Source: Gordius sp. MW1 (taxonomy: Eukaryota; Nematomorpha; Gordioida; Gordea; Gordiidae). Taken from it: a DNA stretch of 64,000 bases. The stretch is from NCBI GenBank assembly GCA_964036665.1, contig OZ038531.1, positions 11,780,168 to 11,844,167 on the forward strand, written 5' to 3'. The position numbers were made by a program, and so were the translations under genes. Positions 50,201 to 64,000 of the stretch are shown one piece after another; the first letter of the stretch is position 1, and each line of letters begins with the position of its first letter. The notes below the pieces were generated by a model, which did not search any database, was not told the origin of the DNA, and saw only the letters and a list, made by a program, of their open reading frames with translations.

Positions 50201-53200
50201 GTTGCGATACAACAAACTAATCGCAACAATAAAACGTTGTTTTTTGTCAAAATGATAGTTCTCGCAGCTTAAAACCTCTTTTCGGAAGTCAATCGAGGAT
50301 AATAGGATTCTCAAATTGGCTTACTTTTATATATTTTTTCATGCTCTTTCACATAGAATCGAAAAAAATAAATATTTTTGCCTCAAAATTTTTCACATAT
50401 TTTTCTTTGAACCGTATTCATCCGATGAAAGTTGTCGTTTTCAGACGTGGTTTCTATGATCCCAAGTAAAAATTTATCAGAATCTAAAAACTATTACTTT
50501 GAAATCATGATCGCATAGAGCAGTTTTCAAAAATTAAGCACTCACGTTGCGATACAAAAAACTAATCGCAACAATAAAACGTTGTTTTTTGTCAAAATGA
50601 TAGTTCTCGCAGCTTAAAACCTCTTTTCGGAAGTCAATCGGGGATATAAATATTCTAAAATTGGCTTACTTTTATATATTTTTTTATGCTCTTTCACATA
50701 GAATCGAAAAAAATAAATATTTTTGCCTCAAAATTTTTCACATATTTTTCTTTGAACCGTATTCATCCGATGAAAGTTGTCGTTTTCAGACGTGGTTTCT
50801 ATGATCCCAAGTAAAAATTTATCAGAATCTAAAAACTATTACTTTGAAATCATGATCGCATAGAGCAGTTTTCAAAAATTAAGCACTCGCGTTGCGATAC
50901 AAAAAACTAATCGCAACAATAAAACGTTGTTTTTTGTCAAAATGATAGTTCTCGCAGCTTAAAACCTCTTTTCGGAAGTCAATCGGGGATATAAATATTC
51001 TAAAATTGGCTTACTTTTATATATTTTTTTATGCTCTTTCACATAGAATCGAAAAAAATAAATATTTTTGCCTCAAAATTTTTCACATATTTTTCTTTGA
51101 ACCGTATTCATCCGATGAAAGTTGTCGTTTTCAGACGTGGTTTCTATGATCCCAAGTAAAAATTTATCAGAATCTAAAAACTATTACTTTGAAATCATGA
51201 TCGCATAGAGCAGTTTTCAAAAATTAAGCACTCACGTTGCGATACAACAAACTAATCGCAACAATAAAACGTTGTCTTTTGTCAAAATGATAGTTCTCGC
51301 AGCTTAAAACCTCTTTTCGGAAGTCAATCGAGGATAATAGGATTCTCAAATTGGCTTACTTTTATATATTTTTTCATGCTCTTTCACATAGAATTGAAAA
51401 AAATAAATATTTTTACCTCAAAATTTTTCACGTATTTTTCTTTGAACATTATTCATCCGATGAAAGTTGTCGTTTTCAGACGTGGTTTCTATGATCCCAA
51501 GTAAAAATTTATCAGAATCTAAAAACTATTACTTTGAAATCATGATCGCATAGAGCAGTTTTCAAAAATTAAGCACTCACGTTGCGATACAACAAACTAA
51601 TCGCAACAATAAAACGTTGTTTTTTGTCAAAATGATAGTTCTCGCAGCTTAAAACCTCTTTTCGGAAGTCAATCGAGGATAATAGGATTCTCAAATTGGC
51701 TTACTTTTATATATTTTTTCATGCTCTTTCACATAGAATCGAAAAAAATAAATATTTTTGCCTCAAAATTTTTCACATATTTTTCTTTGAACCGTATTCA
51801 TCCGATGAAAGTTGTCGTTTTCAGACGTGGTTTCTATGATCCCAAGTAAAAATTTATCAGAATCTAAAAACTATTACTTTGAAATCATGATCGCATAGAG
51901 CAGTTTTCAAAAATTAAGCACTCACGTTGCGATACAAAAAACTAATCGCAACAATAAAACGTTGTCTTTTGTCAAAATGATAGTTCTCGCAGCTTAAAAC
52001 CTCTTTTCGGAAGTCAATCGGGGATATAAATATTCTAAAATTGGCTTACTTTTATATATTTTTTTATGCTCTTTCACATAGAATCGAAAAAAATAAATAT
52101 TTTTACCTCAAAATTTTTCACATATTTTTCTTTGAACCGTATTCATCCGATGAAAGTTGTCGTTTTCAAACGTGGTTTCTATGATCCCAAGTAAAAATTT
52201 ATCAGAATCTAAAAACTATTACTTTGAAATCATGATCGCATAGAGCAGTTTTCAAAAATTAAGCACTCACGTTGCGATACAACAAACTAATCGCAACAAT
52301 AAAACGTTGTCTTTTGTCAAAATGATAGTTCTCGCAGCTTAAAACCTCTTTTCGGAAGTCAATCGAGGATAATAGGATTCTCAAATTGGCTTACTTTTAT
52401 ATATTTTTTCATGCTCTTTCACATAGAATTGAAAAAAATAAATATTTTTACCTCAAAATTTTTCACGTATTTTTCTTTGAACATTATTCATCCGATGAAA
52501 GTTGTCGTTTTCAGACGTGGTTTCTATGATCCCAAGTAAAAATTTATCAGAATCTAAAAACTATTACTTTGAAATCATGATCGCATAGAGCAGTTTTCAA
52601 AAATTAAGCACTCACGTTGCGATACAACAAACTAATCGCAACAATAAAACGTTGTTTTTTGTCAAAATGATAGTTCTCGCAGCTTAAAACCTCTTTTCGG
52701 AAGTCAATCGAGGATAATAGGATTCTCAAATTGGCTTACTTTTATATATTTTTTCATGCTCTTTCACATAGAATCGAAAAAAATAAATATTTTTGCCTCA
52801 AAATTTTTCACATATTTTTCTTTGAACCGTATTCATCCGATGAAAGTTGTCGTTTTCAGACGTGGTTTCTATGATCCCAAGTAAAAATTTATCAGAATCT
52901 AAAAACTATTACTTTGAAATCATGATCGCATAGAGCAGTTTTAAAAAATTAAGCACTCACGTTGCGATACAAAAAACTAATCGCAACAATAAAACGTTGT
53001 TTTTTGTCAAAATGATAGTTCTCGCAGCTTAAAACCTCTTTTCGGAAGTCAATCGGGGATATAAATATTCTAAAATTGGCTTACTTTTATATATTTTTTT
53101 ATGCTCTTTCACATAGAATCGAAAAAAATAAATATTTTTGCCTCAAAATTTTTCACATATTTTTCTTTGAACCGTATTCATCCGATGAAAGTTGTCGTTT

Positions 53201-56200
53201 TCAGACGTGGTTTCTATGATCCCAAGTAAAAATTTATCAGAATCTAAAAACTATTACTTTGAAATCATGATCGCATAGAGCAGTTTTCAAAAATTAAGCA
53301 CTCACGTTGCGATACAACAAACTAATCGCAACAATAAAACGTTGTCTTTTGTCAAAATGATAGTTCTCGCAGCTTAAAACCTCTTTTCGGAAGTCAATCG
53401 AGGATAATAGGATTCTCAAATTGGCTTACTTTTATATATTTTTTTATGCTCTTTCACATAGAATTGAAAAAAATAAATATTTTTACCTCAAAATTTTTCA
53501 CGTATTTTTCTTTGAACCGTATTCATCCGATGAAAGTTGTCGTTTTCAGACGTGGTTTCTATGATCCCAAGTAAAAATTTATCAGAATCTAAAAACTATT
53601 ACTTTGAAATCATGATCGCATAGAGCAGTTTTCAAAAATTAAGCACTCACGTTGCGATACAACAAACTAATCGCAACAATAAAACGTTGTCTTTTGTCAA
53701 AATGATAGTTCTCGCAGCTTAAAACCTCTTTTCGGAAGTCAATCGAGGATAATAGGATTCTCAAATTGGCTTACTTTTATATATTTTTTCATGCTCTTTC
53801 ACATAGAATTGAAAAAAATAAATATTTTTACCTCAAAATTTTTCACGTATTTTTCTTTGAACATTATTCATCCGATGAAAGTTGTCGTTTTCAGACGTGG
53901 TTTCTATGATCCCAAGTAAAAATTTATCAGAATCTAAAAACTATTACTTTGAAATCATGATCGCATAGAGCAGTTTTCAAAAATTAAGCACTCACGTTGC
54001 GATACAACAAACTAATCGCAACAATAAAACGTTGTTTTTTGTCAAAATGATAGTTCTCGCAGCTTAAAACCTCTTTTCGGAAGTCAATCGAGGATAATAG
54101 GATTCTCAAATTGGCTTACTTTTATATATTTTTTCATGCTCTTTCACATAGAATCGAAAAAAATAAATATTTTTGCCTCAAAATTTTTCACATATTTTTC
54201 TTTGAACCGTATTCATCCGATGAAAGTTGTCGTTTTCAGACGTGGTTTCTATGATCCCAAGTAAAAATTTATCAGAATCTAAAAACTATTACTTTGAAAT
54301 CATGATCGCATAGAGCAGTTTTAAAAAATTAAGCACTCACGTTGCGATACAAAAAACTAATCGCAACAATAAAACGTTGTTTTTTGTCAAAATGATAGTT
54401 CTCGCAGCTTAAAACCTCTTTTCGGAAGTCAATCGAGGATAATAGGATTCTCAAATTGGCTTACTTTTATATATTTTTTCATGCTCTTTCACATAGAATC
54501 GAAAAAAATAAATATTTTTGCCTCAAAATTTTTCACATATTTTTCTTTGAACCGTATTCATCCGATGAAAGTTGTCGTTTTCAGACGTGGTTTCTATGAT
54601 CCCAAGTAAAAATTTATCAGAATCTAAAAACTATTACTTTGAAATCATGATCGCATAGAGCAGTTTTCAAAAATTAAGCACTCACGTTGCGATACAAAAA
54701 ACTAATCGCAACAATAAAACGTTGTCTTTTGTCAAAATGATAGTTCTCGCAGCTTAAAACCTCTTTTCGGAAGTCAATCGGGGATATAAATATTCTAAAA
54801 TTGGCTTACTTTTATATATTTTTTTATGCTCTTTCACATAGAATCGAAAAAAATAAATATTTTTACCTCAAAATTTTTCACGTATTTTTCTTTGAACCGT
54901 ATTCATCCGATGAAAGTTGTCGTTTTCAGACGTGGTTTCTATGATCCCAAGTAAAAATTTATCAGAATCTAAAAACTATTACTTTGAAATCATGATCGCA
55001 TAGAGCAGTTTTCAAAAATTAAGCACTCACGTTGCGATACAACAAACTAATCGCAACAATAAAACGTTGTCTTTTGTCAAAATGATAGTTCTCGCAGCTT
55101 AAAACCTCTTTTCGGAAGTCAATCGAGGATAATAGGATTCTCAAATTGGCTTACTTTTATATATTTTTTCATGCTCTTTCACATAGAATTGAAAAAAATA
55201 AATATTTTTACCTCAAAATTTTTCACTTATTTTTCTTTGAACCGTATTCATCCGATGAAATTGTCGTTTTCAGACGTGGTTTCTATGATCCCAAGTAAAA
55301 ATTTATCAGAATCTAAAAACTATTACTTTGAAATCATGATCGCATAGAGCAGTTTTCAAAAATTAAGCACTCACGTTGCGATACAACAAACTAATCGCAA
55401 CAATAAAACGTTGTTTTTTGTCAAAATGATAGTTCTCGCAGCTTAAAACCTCTTTTCGGAAGTCAATCGAGGATAATAGGATTCTCAAATTGGCTTACTT
55501 TTATATATTTTTTCATGCTCTTTCACATAGAATTGAAAAAAATAAATATTTTTACCTCAAAATTTTTCACGTATTTTTCTTTGAACATTATTCATCCGAT
55601 GAAAGTTGTCGTTTTCAGACGTGGTTTCTATGATCCCAAGTAAAAATTTATCAGAATCTAAAAACTATTACTTTGAAATCATGATCGCATAGAGCAGTTT
55701 TCAAAAATTAAGCACTCACGTTGCGATACAACAAACTAATCGCAACAATAAAACGTTGTTTTTTGTCAAAATGATAGTTCTCGCAGCTTAAAACCTCTTT
55801 TCGGAAGTCAATCGAGGATAATAGGATTCTCAAATTGGCTTACTTTTATATATATTTTCATGCTCTTTCACATAGAATCGAAAAAAATAAATATTTTTGC
55901 CTCAAAATTTTTCACATATTTTTCTTTGAACCGTATTCATCCGATGAAATTGTCGTTTTCAGACGTGGTTTCTATGATCCCAAGTAAAAATTTATCAGAA
56001 TCTAAAAACTATTACTTTGAAATCATGATCGCATAGAGCAGTTTTCAAAAATTAAGCACTCACGTTGCGATACAACAAACTAATCGCAACAATAAAACGT
56101 TGTCTTTTGTCAAAATGATAGTTCTCGCAGCTTAAAACCTCTTTTCGGAAGTCAATCGAGGATAATAGGATTCTCAAATTGGCTTACTTTTATATATTTT

Positions 56201-59200
56201 TTCATGCTTTTTCACATAGAATCGAAAAAAATAAATATTTTTACCTCAAAATTTTTCACATATTTTCTTTGAACCGTATTCATCCGATGAAAGTTGTCGT
56301 TTTAAGACGTGATTTCTATGATCCCAAGTAAAAATTTATCAGAATTTAAAAACTATTACTTTGAAATCATGATCGCAAGAGCAGTTTTCAAAAATTAAGC
56401 ACTCACGTTGCGATACAACAAACTAATCGCAACAATAAAACGTTGTTTTTTGTCAAAATGATAGTTCTCGCAGCTTAAAACCTCTTTTCGGAAGTCAATC
56501 GAGGATAATAGGATTCTCAAATTGGCTTACTTTTATATATTTTTTCATGCTCTTTCACATAGAATCGAAAAAAATAAATATTTTTGCCTCAAAATTTTTC
56601 ACATATTTTTCTTTGAACCGTATTCATCCGATGAAAGTTGTCGTTTTCAGACGTGGTTTCTATGATCCCAAGTAAAAATTTATCAGAATCTAAAAACTAT
56701 TACTTTGAAATCATGATCGCATAGAGCAGTTTTCAAAAATTAAGCACTCACGTTGCGATACAAAAAACTAATCGCAACAATAAAACGTTGTCTTTTGTCA
56801 AAATGATAGTTCTCGCAGCTTAAAACCTCTTTTCGGAAGTCAATCGGGGATATAAATATTCTAAAATTGGCTTACTTTTATATATTTTTTTATGCTCTTT
56901 CACATAGAATCGAAAAAAATAAATATTTTTACCTCAAAATTTTTCACATATTTTTCTTTGAACCGTATTCATCCGATGAAAGTTGTCGTTTTCAGACGTG
57001 GTTTCTATGATCCCAAGTAAAAATTTATCAGAATCTAAAAACTATTACTTTGAAATCATGATCGCATAGAGCAGTTTTCAAAAATTAAGCACTCACGTTG
57101 CGATACAACAAACTAATCGCAACAATAAAACGTTGTCTTTTGTCAAAATGATAGTTCTCGCAGCTTAAAACCTCTTTTCGGAAGTCAATCGAGGATAATA
57201 GGATTCTCAAATTGGCTTACTTTTATATATTTTTTCATGCTCTTTCACATAGAATTGAAAAAAATAAATATTTTTACCTCAAAATTTTTCACTTATTTTT
57301 CTTTGAACCGTATTCATCCGATGAAATTGTCGTTTTCAGACGTGGTTTCTATGATCCCAAGTAAAAATTTATAAAGAATCTAAAAACTATTACTTTGAAA
57401 TCATGATCGCATAGAGCAGTTTTCAAAAATTAAGCACTCACGTTGCGATACAACAAACTAATCGCAACAATAAAACTTTGTCTTTTGTCAAAATGATAGT
57501 TCTCGCAGCTTAAAACCTCTTTTCGGAAGTCAATCGAGGATAATAGGATTCTCAAATTGGCTTACTTTTATATATTTTTTTATGCTCTTTCACATAGAAT
57601 CGAAAAAAATAAATATTTTTACCTCAAAATTTTTCACGTATTTTTCTTTGAAGCGTATTCATCCGATGAAAGTTGTCGTTTTCAGACGTGGTTTCTATGA
57701 TCCCAAGTAAAAATTTATCAGAATCTAAAAACTATTACTTTGAAATCATGATCGCATAGAGCAGTTTTCAAAAATTAAGCACTCACGTTGCGATACAACA
57801 AACTAATCGCAACAATAAAACGTTGTCTTTTGTCAAAATGATAGTTCTCGCAGCTTAAAACCTCTTTTCGGAAGTCAATCGAGGATAATAGGATTCTCAA
57901 ATTGGCTTACTTTTATATATTTTTTCATGCTCTTTCACATAGAATCGAAAAAAATAAATATTTTTACCTCAAAATTTTTCACATATTTTCTTTGAACCGT
58001 ATTCATCCGATGAAAGTTGTCGTTTTCAGACGTGGTTTCTATGATCCCAAGTAAAAATTTATCAGAATTTAAAAACTATTACTTTGAAATCATGATCGCA
58101 AGAGCAGTTTTCAAAAATTAAGCACTCACGTTGCGATACAACAAACTAATCGCAACAATAAAACGTTGTTTTTTGTCAAAATGATAGTTCTCGCAGCTTA
58201 AAACCTCTTTTCGGAAGTCAATCGAGGATAATAGGATTCTCAAATTGGCTTACTTTTATATATTTTTTCATGCTCTTTCATATAGAATCGAAAAAAATAA
58301 ATATTTTTGCCTCAAAATTTTTCACATATTTTTCTTTGAACCGTATTCATCCGATGAAAGTTGTCGTTTTCAGACGTGGTTTCTATGATCCCAAGTAAAA
58401 ATTTATCAGAATCTAAAAACTATTACTTTGAAATCATGATCGCATAGAGCAGTTTTCAAAAATTAAGCACTCACGTTGCGATACAAAAAACTAATCGCAA
58501 CAATAAAACGTTGTCTTTTGTCAAAATGATAGTTCTCGCAGCTTAAAACCTCTTTTCGGAAGTCAATCGGGGATATAAATATTCTAAAATTGGCTTACTT
58601 TTATATATTTTTTTATGCTCTTTCACATAGAATCGAAAAAAATAAATATTTTTGCCTCAAAATTTTTCACATATTTTTCTTTGAACCGTATTCATCCGAT
58701 GAAAGTTGTCGTTTTCAGACGTGGTTTCTATGATCCCAAGTAAAAATTTATCAGAATCTAAAAACTATTACTTTGAAATCATGATCGCATAGAGCAGTTT
58801 TCAAAAATTAAGCACTCACGTTGCGATACAACAAACTAATCGCAACAATAAAACGTTGTTTTTTGTCAAAATGATAGTTCTCGCAGCTTAAAACCTCTTT
58901 TCGGAAGTCAATCTAGGATAATAGGATTCTCAAATTGGCTTACTTTTATATATTTTTTCATGCTCTTTCACATAGAATCGAAAAAATAAATATTTTTACC
59001 TCAAAATTTTTCACATATTTTTCTTTGAACCGTATTCATCCGATGAAAGTTGTCGTTTTCAGACGTGGTTTCTATGATCCCAAGTAAAAATTTATCAGAA
59101 TCTAAAAACTATTACTTTGAAGTCATGATCGCATAGAGCAGTTTTCAAAAATTAAGCACTCACGTTGCGATACAACAAACTAATCGTAACAATAAAACGT

Positions 59201-62200
59201 TGTCTTTTGTCAAAATGATAGTTCTCGCAGCTTAAAACCTCTTTTCGGAAGTCAATCGAGGATAATAGGATTCTCAAATTGGCTTACTTTTATATATTTT
59301 TTCATGCTCTTTCACATAGAATCGAAAAAAATAAATATTTTTACCTCAAAATTTTTCACATATTTTTCTTTGAACCGTATTCATCCGATGAAAGTTGTCG
59401 TTTTCAGACGTGGTTTCTATGATCCCAAGTAAAAATTTATCAGAATTTAAAAACTATTACTTTGAAATCATGATCGCATAGAGCAGTTTTCAAAAATTAA
59501 GCACTCACGTTGCGATACAACAAACTAATCGCAACAATAAAACGTTGTTTTTTGTCAAAATGATAGTTCTCGCAGCTTAAAACCTCCTTGGAGAAGTCAA
59601 TCGAGGATAATAGGATTCTCAAATTGGCTTACTTTTATATATTTTTTCATGCTCTTTCACATAGAATCGAAAAAAATAAATATTTTTGCCTCAAAATTTT
59701 TCACATATTTTTCTTTGAACCGTATTCATCCGATGAAAGTTGTCGTTTTCAGACGTGGTTTCTATGATCCCAAGTAAAAATTTATCAGAATCTAAAAACT
59801 ATTACTTTGAAATCATGATCGCATAGAGCAGTTTCCAAAAATTAAGCACTCACGTTGCGATACAACAAACTAATCGCAACAATAAAACGTTGTCTTTTGT
59901 CAAAATGATAGTTCTCGCAGCTTAAAACCTCTTTTCGGAAGTCAATCGACGATAATAGGATTCTCAAATTGGCTTACTTTTATATATTTTTTCATGCTCT
60001 TTCACATAGAATCGAAAAAAATAAATATTTTTACCTCAAAATTTTTTACTTATTTTTCTTTGAACCGTATTCATCCGATGAAAGTTGTCGTTTTCAGACG
60101 TGGTTTCTATGATCCCAAGTAAAAATTTATCAGAATTTAAAAACTATTACTTTGAAATCATGATCGCATAGATCAGTTTTCAAAAATTAAGCACTCACGT
60201 TGCGATACAACAAACTAATCGCAACAATAAAACGTTGTCTTTTGTCAAAATGATAGTTCTCGCAGCTTAAAACCTCTTTTCGGAAGTCAATCGAGGATAA
60301 TAGGATTCTCAAATTGGCTTACTTTTATATATTTTTTCATGCTCTTTCACATAGAATCGAAAAAAATAAATATTTTTGCCTCAAAATTTTTCACATATTT
60401 TTCTTTGAACCGTATTCATCCGATGAAAGTTGTCGTTTTCAGACGTGGTTTCTATGATCCCAAGTAAAAATTTATCAGAATCTTACAACTATTACTTTGA
60501 AATCATGATCGCATAGAGCAGTTTTCAAAAATTAAGCACTCACGTTGCGATACAACAAACTAATCGCAACAATAAAACGTTGTCTTTTGTCAAAATGATA
60601 GTTCTCGCAGCTTAAAACCTCTTTTCGGAAGTCAATCGAGGATAATAGGATTCTCAAATTAGCGTACTTTTATATGTTTTTTCATGCTCTTTCACATAGA
60701 ATCGAAAAAAATAAATATTTTTACCTCAAAATTTTTCACATATTTTTCTTTGAACCGTATTCATCCGATGAAAGTTGTCGTTTTCAGACGTGGGTTTTAT
60801 GATCCCAAGTAAAAATTTATCAGAATTTACAAACTATTACTTTGAAATCATAATCGCATAGAGCAGTTTTCAAAAATTAAGCACTCACGTTGCGATACAA
60901 CAAACTAATCGCAACAATAAAACGTTGTCTTTTGTCAAAATGATAGTTCTCGCAGCTTAAAACCTCTTTGTCAATCGAGGATAATAGGATTCTCAAATTG
61001 GCTTACTTTTATATATTTTTTCATGCTCTTTCACATACAATTGAAAAAATAAATATTTTTGCCTCAAAAATTTTCACATATTTTTCTTTGAACCGTATTC
61101 ATCCGATGAAAGTTGTCGTTTTCAGACGTGGTTTCTATGATCCCAAGTAAAAATTTATCAGAATCTAAAAACTATTACTTTGAAATCATGATCGCATAGA
61201 GCAGTTTTCAAAAATTAAGCACTCACGTTGCGATACAACAAACTAATCGCAACAATAAAACGTTGTTTTTTGTCAAAATGATAGTTCTCGCAGCTTAAAA
61301 CCTCTTTTCGGAAGTCAATCGAGGATAATAGGATTCTCAAATTGGCTTACTTTTATATATTTTTTCATGCTCTTTCACATAGAATCGAAAAAATAAATAT
61401 TTTTACCTCAAAATTTTTCACATATTTTTCTTTGAACCGTATTCATCCGATGAAAGTTGTCGTTTTCAGACGTGGTTTCTATGATCCCAAGTAAAAATTT
61501 ATCAGAATCTAAAAACTATTACTTTGAAATCATGATCGCATAGAGCAGTTTTCAAAAATTAAGCACTCACGTTGCGATACAACAAACTAATCGCAACAAT
61601 AAAACGTTGTTTTTTGTCAAAATGATAGTTCTCGCAGCTTAAAACCTCTTTTCGGAAGTCAATCGAGGATAATAGGATTCTCAAATTGGCTTACTTTTAT
61701 ATATTTTTTCATGCTCTTTCACATAGAATCGAAAAAATAAATATTTTTACCTCAAAATTTTTCACATATTTTTCTTTGAACCGTATTCATCCGATGAAAG
61801 TTGTCGTTTTCAGACGTGGTTTCTATGATCCCAAGTAAAAATTTATCAGAATCTAAAAACTATTACTTTGAAGTCATGATCGCATAGAGCAGTTTTCAAA
61901 AATTAAGCACTCACGTTGCGATACAACAAACTAATCGTAACAATAAAACGTTGTCTTTTGTCAAAATGATAGTTCTCGCAGCTTAAAACCTCTTTTCGGA
62001 AGTCAATCGAGGATAATAGGATTCTCAAATTGGCTTACTTTTATATATTTTTTCATGCTCTTTCACATAGAATTGAAAAAAATAAATATTTTTACCTCAA
62101 AAATTTTCACATATTTTTCTTTGAACCGTATTCATCCGATGAAAGTTGTCGTTTTCAGACGTGGTTTTTATGATCCCAAGTAAAAATTTATCAGAATCCA

Positions 62201-62400
62201 AAAACTATTACTTTGAAATCATGATCGCATAGAGCAGTTTTCAAAAATTAAGCACTCACGTTGCGATACAACAAACTAATCGCAACAATAAAACGTTGCC
62301 TTTTGTCAAAATGATAGTTCTCGCAGCTTAAAACCTCTTTTCAGAAGTCAATCGAGGATAATAGGATTCTCAAATTGGCTTACTTTTATATATTTTTTCA
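44281..62400. repeat. Homogenised type-B core right of the transposon, with higher-order spacing
   Basis: Private variants recur at multiples of the monomer. TTGAACATTATTCATCC occurs at about 49375, 51447, 52482, 53862 and 55587 (spacings about 6, 3, 4 and 5 monomers). The GGGGATATAAATATTC variant occurs at about 47887, 48918, 49950, 50640, 50985, 52020, 53056, 54780, 56847 and 58568. GCAAGAGCAG followed by AAAATTACTCACG occurs at about 46040, 47417 and 48448. Blocks of three to six monomers have been copied repeatedly with changing register. No gene is seen. Confidence 0.82.
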
Positions 62401-64000
62401 TGCTCTTTCACATAGAATCGAAAAAAATAAATATTTTTACCTCAAAATTTTTCACATATTTTTCTTTCAACCGTATGCATCCGATGAAAGTTGTCGATTT
62501 CAGACGTGGTTTCGATGATAAAAAGTAAAAATTTATCAGAATAAGAAAACTATTACTTTAAAATCATGATCGCATAGTGCATTTTTGAAAAATTAAGCAC
62601 TCACGTTGCGATACAACAAACTAATCGCAACAATAAAACGTTGTCTTTTGTCAAAATGATAGTTCTCGCAGCTTAAAACCTCTTTGCGGAAGTCAATCGA
62701 GGATAATAGGATTCTCAAATTGGCTGACTTTTATATATTTTTTTACGCTCTTTCACATAGAATCGTAAAAAATAAATATTTTTACCTCAAAATTTTTCCT
62801 ATATTTTTCTTTGATCCGTATTCATCCGATGAAAGTTGTCGTTTTCAGACGTGGTTTCTATGATCCCAAGTAAAAATTTATCAGAATCAAAAAACTATTA
62901 CTTTAAAATCATAATCGCATAGAGCAGTTTTCAAAAATTAAGCACTCACGTTGCGATACAACAAACTAATCGCAACAATAAAACGTTGTCTTTTGTCAAA
63001 ATGATAGTTCTCGCAGCTTAAAACCTCTTTTCAGAAGTCAATCGAGGATAATAGGATTCTCAAATTGGCTTACTTTTATATATTTTTTCATGCTCTTTCA
63101 CATAGACTCGAAAAAAATAAATATTTTTACCTCAAAATTTTTCACATATTTTTCTTTGAACCGTATTCATCCGATGAAAGTTGTCGTTTTCAGACGTGGT
63201 TTCTATGATCTGAAGTAAAAATTTATCAGAATCTGAAAACTATTACTTTGAAATCATGATCGCATAGAGCCATTTTTAAAAATTAAGCACTTACGTTCCG
63301 ATACAACAAACTAATCGCAACAATAAAACGTTGTCTTTTGTCAAAATGATAGTTCTCGCAGCTTAAAACCTCTTTTCGGAAGTCAATCGAGGATAATAGG
63401 ATTCTCAAATTGGCTTACTTCTATATATTTTTTTACGCTCTTTCACATAGAATCGAATAAAATAAATATTTTTACCTCAAAATTTTTCACATATTTTTCT
63501 TTGAACCGTATTCATCCGATGAAAGTTGTCGTTTTCAGACGTGGTTTCTATGATCCCAAGTAAAAATTTATCAGAATCTGATAACTATTACTTTGAAATC
63601 ATGATCGCATAGAGCCATTTTCAAAAATTAAGCACTAACGTTGCGATACAACAAACTAATCGCAACAATAAAACGTTGTCTTTTGTCAAAATGATAGTTC
63701 TCGCAGCTTAAAACCTCTTTTCGGAAGTCAATCGAGGATAATAGGATTCTCAAATTGGCTTACTTCTATATATTTTTTTACGCTCTTTTACATAGAATCA
63801 AAAAAAATAAAAAATTTTACCTCAAAATTTTTCACATATTTTTCTTTGAACCTTAATCATCCGATGAAAGTTGTCGTTTTCAGACGTGGTTTCTATGATC
63901 CCAAGTAAAAATTTATCAGAATCTAAAAACTATTACTTTGAAATCATAATAGCATAGAGCAGTTTTCTAAAATTAAGCACTCACGTTGCGATACAACAAA
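62400..64000. repeat. Divergent right-hand zone with type-A monomer
   Basis: A type A monomer (TTCAACCGTATGCATCC, TTTCGATGATAAAAAGT, CATAGTGCATTTTTG) appears at about 62460-62600, the first since the left zone. The following copies carry more private substitutions (TTGATCCGTATTC, GACTCGAAAAA, CACTTACGTTCCG, ACCTTAATCATCC). The composition resembles the left 23 kb, so homogenisation weakens toward this side. Confidence 0.75.

Larger units (their letters stand above)
44281..64000. repeat. Right arm of the same ~345-bp satellite array
   Basis: The same monomer resumes exactly after the transposon's target duplication, in the same phase and orientation, and runs to the window end (about 57 copies), stopping mid-monomer. 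From 44.3 to 62.4 kb nearly all copies are type B (GAACCGTATTCATCC, ATGATCCCAAG, CATAGAGCAG). From about 62.4 kb type A and divergent copies return. The first copy after the transposon (around 44360-44380) lacks several bases of the dyad region, reading GATACAACAACGCAAC. No gene, RNA gene or other insertion was found in this arm. Confidence 0.98.

Noticed and set aside
60968..61150. 60-codon frame in a satellite monomer with a deletion
   Set aside because: Single-copy accident of a 6-8 bp deletion in the monomer; the sequence is otherwise the standard satellite.
1..64000. rDNA spacer or telomeric array
   Set aside because: No rRNA sequence, no 5S gene and no short telomere repeat is present; the period and content fit a generic satellite.

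Overview
This window is almost entirely satellite DNA. About 59 kb consists of head-to-tail copies of one AT-rich monomer of about 345 bp, roughly 114 copies left of 39343 and about 57 right of 44281. The array runs off both ends of the window. No host protein-coding gene, rRNA or tRNA was recognised. Together, the tandem satellite, a hAT-type transposon and a non-LTR retrotransposon indicate nuclear heterochromatin of an AT-rich animal genome, most likely an invertebrate. The species cannot be read from the sequence.

Layout. (1) 1-23.7 kb: monomers of two subfamilies, called A and B here, plus A/B chimeras. They are arranged in higher-order blocks, including a near-identical 5,839-bp (about 17-monomer) block present twice in tandem (about 10.29-16.13 and 16.13-21.97 kb) and a partial third copy. 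(2) 23.7-39.34 kb: a more uniform type-B region with shorter higher-order duplications of about 1.38, 1.7 and 2.04 kb. (3) 39344-44272: a 4,929-bp insertion. (4) 44.28-62.4 kb: again uniform type B with many 1.03-2.07 kb higher-order spacings. (5) 62.4-64 kb: A-type and divergent monomers reappear.

The insertion is nested. The outer element looks like a non-autonomous hAT transposon: TAGAGATGG termini, an 8-bp target duplication ATCCCAAG, and subterminal CGGGAA repeats. Its interior carries a minisatellite of 106/108-bp units in a 3-unit (320-bp) higher-order pattern. A 3,452-bp non-LTR retrotransposon on the minus strand interrupts that minisatellite. It has a 20-nt poly(A) tail, an AATAAA signal, an open 690-codon frame (Cys/His N-terminus plus reverse transcriptase), and a downstream CCHC/PD-(D/E)XK-like endonuclease region broken by two frameshifts and an in-frame stop. 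The order of events is readable: satellite, then hAT, then retroelement.

The short open frames within the satellite monomers (about 60-103 codons) are by-products of repetition and are not called as genes. The signals most worth a second look are the dyad GTTGCGAT-N11-ATCGCAAC in nearly every monomer, the multi-scale higher-order structure, the nested insertion, and the retroelement's apparent lack of a target duplication.
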